Part shown: positions 1 through 8,481 of the stretch, piece after piece
How positions within the stretch are numbered: the first letter of the stretch is position 1
How the letters are laid out: every line of letters starts with the position of its first letter
Assembly: GCA_964347615.1 (NCBI GenBank)
Contig: CAYFZO010000005.1
Coordinates: 37,399 to 101,398 of the forward strand
Direction of reading: 5' to 3'
Source of the DNA: CAYFZO01 sp964347615
Lineage (GTDB): Bacteria > Pseudomonadota > Gammaproteobacteria > Poriferisulfidales > Oxydemutatoraceae
DNA length: 64,000 bases
Notes under the pieces: generated by a model
Database searches by the model: none
Told to the model about the DNA's origin: nothing
The model's input: the letters and a program-made list of their open reading frames with translations, nothing else
Program-made: the position numbers and the translations under genes

Positions 1-1
1 A

Positions 2-226
2 AGAATTCCATTACAAAAACGTGACATAAATAAAGAAAAAAAAGCAATTTGCGGCAAAGAAGCAGTTTTTTGTTTTGTTATAAGTGGTCTTAAAACACCG
101 AAAGGTACTCAATCTTTTGCTTATTTAAAAAACCGTTTAAGACCCGACAGATTCCCTTCATTTATATCCCACGTTCGCGTAATGGGGGAGAAAGAATTTA
201 TAAAAGAGTACCGTCAGAGCGGCTAA
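2..226 (+). CDS. C-terminal part of an unknown AT-rich gene (5' end outside window)
   Basis: An open frame runs without a stop from base 2 to a TAA at 224-226, giving 74 codons whose start lies off the window. The peptide is basic and ends in EFIKEYRQSG. I do not recognise the family. The base composition is far more AT-rich than the isc genes next to it, which suggests an acquired gene or the edge of an accessory region. It is convergent with iscX, and a possible hairpin terminator follows at 267-296. The frame could be open by chance, but 225 nt without a stop in AT-rich DNA argues mildly for coding. Confidence 0.45.
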   Translation, partial: RIPLQKRDINKEKKAICGKEAVFCFVISGLKTPKGTQSFAYLKNRLRPDRFPSFISHVRVMGEKEFIKEYRQSG

Positions 227-266
227 CCAAACTTTCAAGCAGCAACGTTACGTGCATACCGCGCAA

Positions 267-296
267 GGACGTCCTGGACGTCACCGGGGTTTTTTG
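267..296 (+). terminator. Possible rho-independent terminator
   Basis: The arms GACGT and ACGTC (7 bp if extended) form a short hairpin around CCTGG. It is followed by ACCGGGG and a run of six T. It points rightward, so it would end the partial gene before the convergent isc operon. The hairpin is small, hence moderate confidence. Confidence 0.4.
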
Positions 297-304
297 AATC
301 GACG

Positions 305-505
305 TCACGCTTTCTCCTCGATCCACATCATCTGAATCGCTTCAAGCACTTTCTCGCCGCAGTGCGCGGGGTCGTCGTCGAACTCCTCGAGCGCACAGAC
401 CCATTCGCGCAAGTCGGTGAAGCGCACGTATTGCGGATCCACGTCGGGATGCGCTTCGTCGAGCGCGATGGCGACGTCCCTGCTGTCGGTCCATTTAAGC
501 CCCAT
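305..505 (-). CDS. iscX: IscX, Fe-S assembly adaptor
   Basis: This 66-residue acidic protein begins MGLKWTDSRDVAIAL and carries the family signature VRFTDLREWVC...EEFDDDP. IscX binds the cysteine desulfurase IscS and frataxin-type iron donors and modulates the rate of cluster assembly on IscU in the cytosol. The start is set by alignment to the family's MGLKWTD N-terminus; a much longer frame exists upstream but would overlap fdx completely. It is the last gene of the isc operon, 14 nt after fdx, as in enterobacteria. Confidence 0.95.
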   Translation of the reverse strand: MGLKWTDSRDVAIALDEAHPDVDPQYVRFTDLREWVCALEEFDDDPAHCGEKVLEAIQMMWIEEKA

Positions 506-519
506 GCTGGCGTTCCTCC

Positions 520-858
520 TCAGTCGTTCTCTGAAACAAGATTGATAGTGTACTTCGGAATCTCGACCACCAAATCCTCGGTGGCGACCTTCGCCTGGCA
601 ACTCAGCCTCGAATCGGGGTCGAGACCCCAAGCCTTGTCGAGATAATCCTCTTCGTTCTCGCTCGGTTCCTCGAGCGAGTCGTAACCCTCGCGCACGTGC
701 ACGTGGCAAGTGGTGCACGCGCACGACTTCTCGCAGGCGTGCTCGATCTCGATGCCGTTCTGAAGCGCCGCGTCGCAGATGCTGATACCCGACTCGACCT
801 CGATGGTCTTGCCTTCAGGGCAGAATTTCTCGTGCGGCAAAAACTGTATCTTCGGCAT
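520..858 (-). CDS. fdx: Isc-type [2Fe-2S] ferredoxin
   Basis: A 112-residue adrenodoxin-type ferredoxin. The cluster ligands are visible as Cys42, Cys48 and Cys51 (in HACEKSCACTTCH) and Cys87 (in SRLSCQAK), the same numbering as in E. coli Fdx. It supplies electrons to IscS/IscU during cluster assembly. I chose the ATG giving MPKIQFLPHE because it matches the family N-terminus. An in-frame ATG at 867 overlaps the hscA stop (TGATG) and would add three residues. It sits between hscA and iscX in the operon. Confidence 0.95.
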   Translation of the reverse strand: MPKIQFLPHEKFCPEGKTIEVESGISICDAALQNGIEIEHACEKSCACTTCHVHVREGYDSLEEPSENEEDYLDKAWGLDPDSRLSCQAKVATEDLVVEIPKYTINLVSEND

Positions 859-866
859 CGCGTGCA

Positions 867-2753
867 TCAACCGGCTTTGTCTTCGCTGAATTCCTCGACC
901 GCGCGACCGCGCATCACGCGTTGGACGCTGCGGTTCATGCGCCGCGCGACGTAGGCTTCGCTGCTTTTCTCGAGCGCCTCTATCGCGGCGGCGACGGCGT
1001 CGGGGTCGCCCGAACCGACGGCGTCCTGCACCCGTTTGCGGGCGGCGTCGATTGCGGCGCGTTCACCTGCTTCGAGCAGTTCGTCGCCGTCCGCGGCGAG
1101 CGCCGAGTCGAGCGCCTCGATCACGCGCTGCGCTTCGACCTCGCGTTCCCTCAAGCGTCGCGCTTCGACGTCCTCGGCGGCGTGCGTCATCGAGTCCTTG
1201 AGCATCGTCTCTATCTCTCCGTCGGACAAGCCGTAAGAAGGGCGCACTTCAACCCCGGCCTTGACGCCCTGAGTGGTCTCCTCGGCCTCAACCGTGAGCA
1301 GGCCGTCGGCGTCCACCTGAAAGGTAACACGGATGCGCGCCGCGCCCGCGACCAGCGGAGGAAAACCCCTCAGCTCAAAGCGCGCAAGCGAGCGGCATTC
1401 GTCGACCAACTCGCGCTCGCCTTGCACCACGTGAATCGACATGCCGGTCTGCCCGTCCTTGAAGGTCGTGAATTCCTGCGCGCGCGCGACCGGAATCGCG
1501 GTGTTCCTCGGAATGATTTTCTCGACCAGCCCGCCCATGGTCTCGATACCGAGCGACAGCGGTGCGACGTCGAGCAGCAACATCTCACGTTGCACCGCGT
1601 TGCCGATCAACAGGTCGGCTTGAATCGCGGCACCGACGGCGACCACGCGGTCGGGGTCAACGCCGGTGAGAGGCTTGCGCGCGAACGTCTCCTCGACCCG
1701 ACGGCGCACCAGCGGCACCCTCGTCGAGCCGCCGACCAGCACGACCTCGCCGACTTCCTGAGGAGACAACCCCGCGTCGTGCAGCACTTCACGGCACACC
1801 GAGACGACCTTCTCAAGCAACGGTTCGATCAGCCGCTCCACGTTCTCGCGGGTGAGACGTTGTTCCCAAGCACGTCCGCCGGGCAGCTCGACGCGGCGCA
1901 CGACTTCCTCGGACTCGCTCAGCCGTTCCTTGAACGCGCGCGCTTCGCGCAGCAAGCCGCGCAAGACGGCGGGTTCCTCGTCGCCGCTCAGTCCGCCTTG
2001 CTCGGCCAGACGTTCGGAGATGAGCCGGTCGAAGTCGTCGCCGCCGAGTGCGGTGTCGCCGCCGGTCGCGAGCACTTGGAACACGCCTTTTTCAAGCTTC
2101 AGCACCGACACGTCGAACGTGCCGCCGCCGAGGTCGAACACCACGATGATGCCTTCGCCGCCCTGGTCGAGACCGTAGGCGACCGCGGCGGCGGTCGGCT
2201 CGTTCAACAGACGCAGCACCTCGAGGCCCGCGAGCTTCGCCGCGTCCTTGGTCGCCTGACGCTGGGCGTCGTCGAAATAGGCCGGCACGGTGACGACGAC
2301 GCCGTCGAGAGGCGCGGCGAGCGCAAGCTCGGCACGTTGCTTGAGCGCCTTGAGAATCTCGGACGACACCTCGACCGCGGTCTTCGGCCCCGCCGCGGTT
2401 TCGATCCTTGCGACCGTGCCTTCGGCGTGAGTAACGCGGTAAGGCAGGCGCCCGCGCAACGCGTCGGCTTCCTCAGGGCGACGTCCCATCAGGCGCTTGA
2501 CCGACGCAATCACGTTCAAGGGGTCGGTGAGCGCCGCGTCGAGCGCCGCGGTGCCGACGACAACCTCGTCGGACAGATAGCGCACGACCGACGGCAAAGC
2601 GTGGCGGCCTTGTTCGTCAGCCAAGGTGTCGGCCTTGCCGTCCTGAACCAACGCAATCAACGAGTTGGTCGTGCCGAGGTCTATGCCGGCGGCCAGACGC
2701 GGACGGCGCGGCTGTGGCGACTCGCCGGGCTCGCTGATCTGGATAAGCGCCAT
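867..2753 (-). CDS. hscA: HscA, Hsp70-class chaperone for IscU
   Basis: A 628-residue Hsp70 protein. The N-terminal nucleotide-binding domain has GIDLGTTNSLIAL near residue 24 and FDLGGGTFDVSVL near residue 207. A substrate-binding domain and helical lid follow. The length and operon position identify the Isc-specific HscA rather than DnaK. With HscB it binds the LPPVK motif of IscU and drives ATP-dependent release of the nascent cluster. hscB ends six bases upstream, so the two are translated together. Confidence 0.96.
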   Translation of the reverse strand: MALIQISEPGESPQPRRPRLAAGIDLGTTNSLIALVQDGKADTLADEQGRHALPSVVRYLSDEVVVGTAALDAALTDPLNVIASVKRLMGRRPEEADALRGRLPYRVTHAEGTVARIETAAGPKTAVEVSSEILKALKQRAELALAAPLDGVVVTVPAYFDDAQRQATKDAAKLAGLEVLRLLNEPTAAAVAYGLDQGGEGIIVVFDLGGGTFDVSVLKLEKGVFQVLATGGDTALGGDDFDRLISERLAEQGGLSGDEEPAVLRGLLREARAFKERLSESEEVVRRVELPGGRAWEQRLTRENVERLIEPLLEKVVSVCREVLHDAGLSPQEVGEVVLVGGSTRVPLVRRRVEETFARKPLTGVDPDRVVAVGAAIQADLLIGNAVQREMLLLDVAPLSLGIETMGGLVEKIIPRNTAIPVARAQEFTTFKDGQTGMSIHVVQGERELVDECRSLARFELRGFPPLVAGAARIRVTFQVDADGLLTVEAEETTQGVKAGVEVRPSYGLSDGEIETMLKDSMTHAAEDVEARRLREREVEAQRVIEALDSALAADGDELLEAGERAAIDAARKRVQDAVGSGDPDAVAAAIEALEKSSEAYVARRMNRSVQRVMRGRAVEEFSEDKAG

Positions 2754-2759
2754 CGCGGT

Positions 2760-3317
2760 TCATTGACCGCCCGCGTGGGCGGCAGGCGTCAGGGCACGGC
2801 GGCGTGCGGTGCCGATCTCGTCGCGGAATTTGCGGATGAACTTCATCTTGAGCACGGTTTCGCGCGCGGCGTCAAGATTGCTTTCAGCGTAAGCGCGCTC
2901 GAAACTCCCGGTCAGGTCGATCATCCGTGCGCCGGCGTCTTGTTCGAGCCGCGTCAACGCAGCGGCGGGATTGTCGGCGGCGACGCTTTGTTCAAGCGCC
3001 TCGCGCAGCTCCATCTGTTCCATCAGGAAATCGGGGTCGTTCAAGGTGTCGGGCTCGTCGTTGAATGCGACGCCTTTGAGCTCAAGCAGGTAAGCGGCGC
3101 GCGCGCAATCGTCGCTCAGCACCGCGTAGGCTTGATTGACCAGCGCGGCGCCTTGCATCGCAAGCCGCTTTTCCCGTGCCCCGGCGGTCGCGTAGCGATC
3201 GGGGTGCAACAGCGACTGCAACTCGCGGTACTTGCTTTCTATCCGCGCGGACTCGACGCTGAAACCCGTCGGTACGCCGAACAACTCAAAATAATTGTCG
3301 GCGGGATTCAGGTTCAT
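2760..3317 (-). CDS. hscB: HscB, J-domain co-chaperone
   Basis: A 185-residue protein with an N-terminal J domain (HPD at residues 38-40) and a C-terminal helical domain containing FLMEQMELREALE, which is typical of HscB. It delivers IscU to HscA and stimulates its ATPase. The start is set at MNLNPADNYFELFG because the J domain begins there. The frame is open 44 codons further upstream, but that stretch is a DVP-rich low-complexity spacer between iscA and hscB and is unlikely to be translated. Confidence 0.94.
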   Translation of the reverse strand: MNLNPADNYFELFGVPTGFSVESARIESKYRELQSLLHPDRYATAGAREKRLAMQGAALVNQAYAVLSDDCARAAYLLELKGVAFNDEPDTLNDPDFLMEQMELREALEQSVAADNPAAALTRLEQDAGARMIDLTGSFERAYAESNLDAARETVLKMKFIRKFRDEIGTARRRALTPAAHAGGQ

Positions 3318-3452
3318 GACCAAGCGGATGAAAACGCGGCGGCGAAAGCACCGGGCGACGAAACGGTTCTGAAGCGGCGTACTTCGGGAGACGTCTTGAG
3401 GGACGTCGGGAGGTACGGGGCCTGCGGTCGCGGCGGAAAAGACCGGCACGTC

Positions 3453-3776
3453 TTATACGTTGAAGCTTTCTCCGCAGCCGCAACGCCCCTTCTCGTTCGG
3501 GTTGTTGAACCTGAAGCCTTCGTTGAGACCTTCCTTGCCGAAATCGAGCTCGGTTCCTTCGAGATACGCCAAGCTCTTCCGGTCCACCACCATCTTGACG
3601 CCCTTGTCTTCGAACACCTGATCGCCCTCCTCGAGCCGGTCGGCGTATTCGATGACGTAGGCCATGCCTGAGCAGCCGCTGGTGCGTACGCCGAGGCGTA
3701 CGCCGAGCCCCTTGCCGCGCACGGCGATGTGCCGCCTGACCCGGTCCGCAGCGGCGTCGGTCAACGTAATCGCCAT
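3453..3776 (-). CDS. iscA: IscA, A-type Fe-S carrier
   Basis: A 107-residue HesB/IscA-fold protein with the three ligand cysteines Cys35 (SGCSG), Cys99 and Cys101 (CGCGESF), as in E. coli IscA. It carries iron or clusters from IscU to target apoproteins. It lies 54 nt after iscU, and a GGGAGGCTCCC-type ribosome-binding region precedes the ATG. The 135-nt gap to hscB holds only low-complexity DNA. Compare the cysteine-free IscA-fold protein at 17712-18038. Confidence 0.95.
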   Translation of the reverse strand: MAITLTDAAADRVRRHIAVRGKGLGVRLGVRTSGCSGMAYVIEYADRLEEGDQVFEDKGVKMVVDRKSLAYLEGTELDFGKEGLNEGFRFNNPNEKGRCGCGESFNV

Positions 3777-3830
3777 CGGGAGCCTCCCTGAAAAACCTCG
3801 TCGAAGCTTCGTCGAAATCCGGACGTCGCT

Positions 3831-4232
3831 TCAGGCGGATTTCTTGTGAAGGCCCGTCTGCTTTTGCTCGTAGTCCTTGATCGCAGCTTTGATCGCGTCT
3901 TCGGCGAGCACCGAACAGTGAATCTTCACCGGCGGCAACGACAGTTCCTCGGCGATTTGCGAGTTCTTGATTCGCTGCGCTTCGCCGAGGGTCTTGCCCT
4001 GCACCCACTCGGTGAGCAGGCTCGACGAAGCGATCGCGGAACCGCAACCGTAGGTCCGGAACTTGGCGTCTTCGATGACGCCCTGGTCGTTGACCTTGAT
4101 TTGAAGTTTCATCACGTCGCCGCACGCCGGCGCGCCGACCATGCCGGTACCGACCTGCGGATCCGCCTTGTTCAGCGACCCGACGTTACGCGGGTTTTCA
4201 TAGTGATCAAGCACTTTTTTTCCGTATGCCAT
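3831..4232 (-). CDS. iscU: IscU, Fe-S cluster scaffold
   Basis: A 133-residue scaffold protein. The cluster-binding residues Cys37, Asp39, Cys63 and Cys106 and the HscA recognition motif LPPVK (residues 99-103) are all present. Clusters are built here from IscS-derived sulfur and then released by HscA/HscB. A strong AAAGGAGGATC ribosome-binding site precedes the ATG. The gene follows iscS by 28 nt in the canonical iscRSUA order. Confidence 0.97.
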   Translation of the reverse strand: MAYGKKVLDHYENPRNVGSLNKADPQVGTGMVGAPACGDVMKLQIKVNDQGVIEDAKFRTYGCGSAIASSSLLTEWVQGKTLGEAQRIKNSQIAEELSLPPVKIHCSVLAEDAIKAAIKDYEQKQTGLHKKSA

Positions 4233-4260
4233 GGTTTGATCCTCCTTTAAAGAATTCTTG

Positions 4261-5484
4261 TCAATGCACGACCCACTCGACGGAGTCGAGGTCCACGCCT
4301 TCCTTGAACATCTCCCACAACGGGGAGAGGTCCCGCAACTTGCCGACCGCGTTCTTTATCAGTTTCACGGTGTAGTCAACGTCTTCCGCCGTGGTGTAGC
4401 GGCCGATGGAAAACCTGATCGAGCTGTGCGCGAGTTCGTCGTTGCGGCCGATGGCGCGCAGCACGTAGCTCGGTTCGAGAGAAGCCGAAGTGCACGCCGA
4501 ACCGCTCGAGACCGCGATGTCTTTCAACGCCATAATCAGCGACTCGCCTTCGACGAAGTTGAAACTGACGTTGAGGTTGCCGGCGACGCGGCGTTCAAGC
4601 GAGCCGTTCACGTAGACTTCCTCTATGTCTTTCAAGCCTTCCCACAATCTGTCGCGCAGTCCCTTGATGCGCTCGATCTCGGCGGGCATGACTTCCTTGG
4701 CGACGCGGAACGCCTCGCCCATGCCGACGATCTGGTGGGTTGCGAGGGTGCCCGAACGCATGCCGCGTTCGTGACCACCGCCGTGCATCTGCGCCTCGAT
4801 GCGCACGCGCGGCTTGCGCCTGACGTACAGCGCGCCGATGCCTTTCGGCCCGTAAATCTTGTGTGCCGAGAAGCTCATCAAATCCACTTCCAACTGCTTG
4901 AGGTCTATCGGCATCTTGCCCGCGCTCTGCGCCGCGTCAACGTGGAAAATGATGCCGCGCTCACGCGCGATCCGTCCGATCGCCTCGATGTCTTGAATCA
5001 CGCCGATCTCGTTGTTGACGTGCATCACCGACACCAACACCGTGTCGTCGCGCAACGCCGCTTCAAATTTGCCGAGGTCGAGCAAGCCGTCCGATTCCGG
5101 TTCAAGATAAGTCACTTCAAAGCCTTCGCGCTCCAGTTGCCGACAGGTGTCGAGCACCGCTTTATGCTCGGTCTTGAGGGTGACGACGTGCTTGCCTTTC
5201 TTGCTGTAGAAATGCGCCGCGCCCTTGATGGCCAGGTTGTCGGCCTCGGTCGCGCCGCTGGTCCAGACGATTTCCCTGGGGTCGGCGTTGACCAGCGCGG
5301 CGACGTGACCGCGCGCCTCCTCGACCGCTTCCTCGGCTTTCCAGCCGAACGAATGACTGCGTGAAGCGGGGTTGCCGAAAGCGCCCTCGGGGGTCATGAA
5401 CTCGGTCATCTTCTTGGCGACGCGCTCGTCCACCGGCGTGGTCGCGTTGTAGTCGAGGTAGATTGGCAGCTTCATTTTGCTCAT
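4261..5484 (-). CDS. iscS: IscS, cysteine desulfurase
   Basis: A 407-residue class V aminotransferase-fold enzyme that converts cysteine to alanine and a persulfide used for Fe-S clusters and tRNA thiolation. PLP Lys209 lies in SFSAHKIYGPKG, and the catalytic loop SSGSACTSAS holds Cys331 (E. coli 206 and 328 plus three). The chosen ATG overlaps the iscR stop (TAATG) and has GAGAGGG upstream. A second ATG three codons later gives the commoner MKLPIYLDY start. Confidence 0.96.
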   Translation of the reverse strand: MSKMKLPIYLDYNATTPVDERVAKKMTEFMTPEGAFGNPASRSHSFGWKAEEAVEEARGHVAALVNADPREIVWTSGATEADNLAIKGAAHFYSKKGKHVVTLKTEHKAVLDTCRQLEREGFEVTYLEPESDGLLDLGKFEAALRDDTVLVSVMHVNNEIGVIQDIEAIGRIARERGIIFHVDAAQSAGKMPIDLKQLEVDLMSFSAHKIYGPKGIGALYVRRKPRVRIEAQMHGGGHERGMRSGTLATHQIVGMGEAFRVAKEVMPAEIERIKGLRDRLWEGLKDIEEVYVNGSLERRVAGNLNVSFNFVEGESLIMALKDIAVSSGSACTSASLEPSYVLRAIGRNDELAHSSIRFSIGRYTTAEDVDYTVKLIKNAVGKLRDLSPLWEMFKEGVDLDSVEWVVH

Positions 5485-5984
5485 TACTGGGCCCTCTCCG
5501 GCAAGGCGTCGTCGTGGCGACGCACCGGTGCCGCGCGACGTTGTTCGAACAGACTGTCTTGACGCTTCGCAACCTTGACCGCTTCGCGTTCGGCGAGCAC
5601 TTCGGCCAGCGAAGTGGCGTTGAGAAAATCGTATATCCTGTGGTTCAAGCTATCCCACAAACCGTGTGAGAGACAACGCTGGCTTCCTTGACAATCGGCC
5701 TTGCCGCCGCAACGGGTGTTGTCCACGCTTTCGTCCACCGCGCAGATTACGTCGCCCACCGAAATATCGTCCGACGTCTTCGCCAGCCTGTAACCGCCGC
5801 CGGGGCCGCGACGGCTCGCAACCAAGCCGCTCTTGCACAGCTGCGCAAACAGCTGCCCCAGATAAGAAGCCGGAATGTCCTGACGCGCCGCGATGGCGGT
5901 GAGCGCCACTTCGCCGTCCTGGCTGTGCAACGCGAGGTCGAGCATCGCTGTTACCGCGTAGCGTCCTTTGGAGGTTACTCTCAT
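5484..5984 (-). CDS. iscR: IscR, Rrf2-family [2Fe-2S] regulator
   Basis: A 166-residue Rrf2 winged-helix repressor, first gene of the isc operon. It has an N-terminal HTH (MRVTSKGRYAVTAML...) and the cluster ligands Cys92, Cys98, Cys104 and His107 in TRCGGKADCQGSQRCLSH. Holo-IscR represses its own operon when clusters are plentiful; the apo form regulates other targets. The C-terminal tail (VRRHDDALPERAQ) is family-variable. Ligand spacing matches E. coli exactly, so autoregulation of this operon is a reasonable inference. Confidence 0.96.
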   Translation of the reverse strand: MRVTSKGRYAVTAMLDLALHSQDGEVALTAIAARQDIPASYLGQLFAQLCKSGLVASRRGPGGGYRLAKTSDDISVGDVICAVDESVDNTRCGGKADCQGSQRCLSHGLWDSLNHRIYDFLNATSLAEVLAEREAVKVAKRQDSLFEQRRAAPVRRHDDALPERAQ

Positions 5985-6357
5985 TGTCCCCGTCCCCGCC
6001 CTTCCGGGCGTACTTTCCGCCCCGGGTCGTCCCGAAGCCCCCTAAAGATATAATTCCTGAGTGTTTTACGCAAGTACTCCATAGAGGGTATGTGCCGCCG
6101 CCGGGATGGACTTTCAAGAGGGCACAGCGACAACAGCCCCCGAATCGGCGGCAATCGCGCCGTCTCCCCGCCCAGGTCTCGCGGATGCCGTCTCGCGGAC
6201 TTCCCCCGCCCTACCTTGCTCTTCGGCAGGCCCGTCGCCCGGGCGCCGCAAGCGTCGGCACGTCCCGAACGGACTCCCTAGAGCTTATTCCTTGCCGAGA
6301 AGCGCCGGATCCAGCTGATAAATCGCTGCTTCCGCCGCCGGGACCACCCGGGACGGG
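5985..6357. other. Intergenic region iscR-trmJ
   Basis: This 373-nt gap contains the candidate isc promoter in its first 110 nt. The rest (6110-6357) is GC-rich and without a recognisable gene. Many gammaproteobacteria carry cysE here; I find no serine acetyltransferase motif in any frame. Confidence 0.5.
6045..6073 (-). promoter_or_regulatory. Candidate isc operon promoter
   Basis: Reading leftward, TTGCGT (6068-6073) and TATCTT (6045-6050) are separated by 17 bp, about 60 bp ahead of iscR. The AT-rich patch stands out from the surrounding GC-rich DNA. An ATACCCTC element at 6084-6091 resembles one end of an IscR type 1 site, but the full site is not convincing. Confidence 0.4.
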
Positions 6358-7122
6358 TCAATCGCGGTGCTTGTCGACCCGCCCGCGCTCGAAAGCGCTG
6401 ATCATGCCGCGCAGGATGTTGACCTCGCGTCGGCTGAGATGAGTGCGGTTGAACAGCTTGCGCAAACGACGCATCAGCGACTGCGATTGACGCGAAGCGA
6501 AGAAACGCGTCGCGTGCAGCGACTGCTCGAGATGACGGTAAAACCCTTCGACCTCGTCGGACGACGCAGGTGCGTCCGGCCCGCCGTCGGGCCGTACGCG
6601 GGCGGCGACGTCCTCGGACAATGCAAACTTCCTGACCTCATAAGCAATCACCTGCACCGCCGCCGCCAGATTCAACGAGCTGAACCGCGGATTGCAGGGA
6701 ATGTGAACGAGGTAATGACATAAATCCATTTCCTCGTTGCTGAGCCCCGAGCTCTCGCAACCGAACGCCGCCGCAACCGGCCCGTGCGGCGCGAACTCGC
6801 TCAACTTCGCCGCCGCCTCGGCGGGCGACAGGCTCGGCCACTTCATCTGGCGCAGCCGCGCGCTCGCACCGACCACCAAGCGGCAATCCTTGACTGCTTC
6901 GGCAAGAGACTCAGCCAACGACGCACGTTCAAGAACGTCGCCCGCGCCCGCCGCCATCGCCGTCGCCTCGTCCGAGGGGAAACACCGAGGTTTGACCAGA
7001 CACAACCGCTCGAAACCCATGGTCTTAATCGCGCGCGCCGCCGCACCGACGTTGCCGGGATGGCTCGTCTCGACCAGAACAAAACGCACCGGCGGCAAGG
7101 AATCGTTCGTCTCGTTCGTCAT
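6358..7122 (-). CDS. trmJ: TrmJ, tRNA Nm32 2'-O-methyltransferase
   Basis: A 254-residue SPOUT (TrmH/SpoU) methyltransferase predicted to 2'-O-methylate nucleotide 32 of several tRNAs using SAM. The N-terminus FVLVETSHPGNVGAAARAIK and the knot motifs GCESSGLSNEEM and NPRFSSLNLAAAVQVI (around residues 120-160) are diagnostic. The gene is divergent from suhB and next to iscR, an arrangement shared with E. coli, which supports TrmJ over TrmL or TrmH. The C-terminal helical extension is normal for TrmJ. Confidence 0.93.
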   Translation of the reverse strand: MTNETNDSLPPVRFVLVETSHPGNVGAAARAIKTMGFERLCLVKPRCFPSDEATAMAAGAGDVLERASLAESLAEAVKDCRLVVGASARLRQMKWPSLSPAEAAAKLSEFAPHGPVAAAFGCESSGLSNEEMDLCHYLVHIPCNPRFSSLNLAAAVQVIAYEVRKFALSEDVAARVRPDGGPDAPASSDEVEGFYRHLEQSLHATRFFASRQSQSLMRRLRKLFNRTHLSRREVNILRGMISAFERGRVDKHRD

Positions 7123-7215
7123 GCGGACATTATAAGGAGCGCAAGCGGGCGAACGGCGTCTGTGCGACGACGGTCAAACCGCTACAATGGCGCTCGATCA
7201 CCCCCGGAATCACCT

Positions 7216-8013
7216 TTGCTCTCTGCCTACGCCAATACCGCGGAAAAGGCCGCCGTCGCGGCGGGACGCATCATGCTGCGCGGCCTCAAGCGCCTCGAGA
7301 CGCTCGCGGTGCACGCCAAAAGTCAAAACGACTTCGTCTCGGAGATAGATCTCGCCTGCGAACGTGAAATCATCACCCGCTTGAACAAAGCCTATCCGGA
7401 CCACGCGGTGCTCGCCGAAGAGAGCGGCCTCAGCGGCGACGAAGCCAGCGAATACCGCTGGGTGGTTGACCCGCTCGACGGCACGACCAACTTCATGCAC
7501 GACGTTCCGCACTTCGCCGCCTCGATTGCATTGATGAAAAAGGGCGTTTTGCTCGTCGGCGTGGTCTACGACCCATGCAAGAACGAATTGTTCACCGCAA
7601 TCAAAGGTCAAGGCGCGCTGCTCAACCAGCGGCGCATCCGCGTCTCCCCACGACACAAGCTTGAAGGCGCACTGCTCGGCACCGGCGTCCCCTACAGCAA
7701 AAAGCAAGACCTCGACCATTACCTGCAGGTGCTGCAAAGCTTGATTCGAGACACTGCGGGAATCCGTCGCGCCGGCGCCGCTGCTCTCGACCTTGCGTAC
7801 GTCGCGGCGGGACGCTTCGACGGGTTTTGGGAATTCCAGCTCAAGCCCTGGGACGTCGCCGCGGGCGCGTTGCTGGTACAGGAAGCCGGCGGCATCGTCG
7901 CCGACCTCAACGGCGGACGGGACTACATGCACTCGGGCGACACGATGGCCGCGAACCCCGTGCTGCTGAAAGAAATGCTCAAGAGAATCCGTGCCGCGGA
8001 GGGAAGCGGATAA
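7216..8013 (+). CDS. suhB: SuhB, inositol monophosphatase-family protein
   Basis: A 265-residue IMPase-fold protein. Metal and substrate motifs are present: EES near residue 75, DPLDGTTNF near residue 91 and WDVAAGALLVQEAGG near residue 215. SuhB hydrolyses inositol-1-phosphate and in E. coli also acts in rRNA antitermination complexes. The start is a TTG at 7216 giving LSAYANTAEKAAVAAGRIM, chosen by comparison with the family N-terminus; there is no in-frame ATG before residue 18. A TACAAT hexamer at about 7182 may be its -10. Confidence 0.92.
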   Translation: MLSAYANTAEKAAVAAGRIMLRGLKRLETLAVHAKSQNDFVSEIDLACEREIITRLNKAYPDHAVLAEESGLSGDEASEYRWVVDPLDGTTNFMHDVPHFAASIALMKKGVLLVGVVYDPCKNELFTAIKGQGALLNQRRIRVSPRHKLEGALLGTGVPYSKKQDLDHYLQVLQSLIRDTAGIRRAGAAALDLAYVAAGRFDGFWEFQLKPWDVAAGALLVQEAGGIVADLNGGRDYMHSGDTMAANPVLLKEMLKRIRAAEGSG

Positions 8014-8092
8014 ATCGGCAACCCGGCGAGGGTTTCGGGCAACGGGCTTTGAGCAGGTCAGCCTCTTCCTCGCCGGGGCGTATCACGGTGGT

Positions 8093-8281
8093 ATGAATCA
8101 ACAGGGCGAGAGGAAAGTGCGCCGGGTGCGGTTCAAGGCGCTTGAAGACGGCGACACTTGGGACGTGATTCGTTCCTGCGACCCCGTTCGAGCCGACGGC
8201 GTCACGCCGTTGACCGGCCGTCAAAAATTTGACGACGTCGAATACCGGGCGTTGACGCGCGGCGTCAAACACCGCTTCTGA
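8093..8281 (+). pseudogene. C-terminal remnant of a P44/Msp2-like outer-membrane protein
   Basis: The last ~55 codons (from about 8116) read ...ALEDGDTWDVIRS...FDDVEY...GVKHRF and match the C-terminus of the intact barrel gene at 8482-9414 (LEDSDTWDVIRS...FDDVEY...GIKHRF), including the terminal Phe used for BAM recognition. No signal peptide or upstream strands remain. It is therefore a leftover of a tandem paralogue from which most of the gene was deleted. An ATG at 8093 allows a 62-residue product, but function is doubtful. Confidence 0.75.
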
Positions 8282-8401
8282 AGCCGGGTCCCGGGCGAAA
8301 CAGCGACGGCGCAAACCCGGCACGACAAACTGCGCTTAGGTTGATCGAAGCTGCTTTGTCCGGCGTTGCCCGCGTCGTCAGCCGAGTAAGAAAAGGCACG
8401 G

Positions 8402-8432
8402 TTGTTTCATTTATCCCGACGGCGAATATATT
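8402..8432 (+). promoter_or_regulatory. Candidate promoter of the first barrel gene
   Basis: TTGTTT (8402-8407) and TATATT (8427-8432) are 19 bp apart, with ATATAT overlapping. They lie in an AT-rich pocket 50 bp before the start codon of the barrel gene. The spacing is slightly long. Confidence 0.35.
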
Positions 8433-8481
8433 ACACTTATGTCCCAACTCAAGCCTTAACGTCTCAAGAGGGAATCAAAAA

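Noticed and set aside
921..3671. 916-codon open frame on the + strand opposite hscA/hscB
   Set aside because: It is the antisense shadow of high-GC genes whose products and motifs are certain; no ribosome-binding site or domain supports it.
6106..6318. 70-codon frame between iscR and trmJ
   Set aside because: Low-complexity Pro/Ser/Arg composition, no ribosome-binding site and no recognisable domain.
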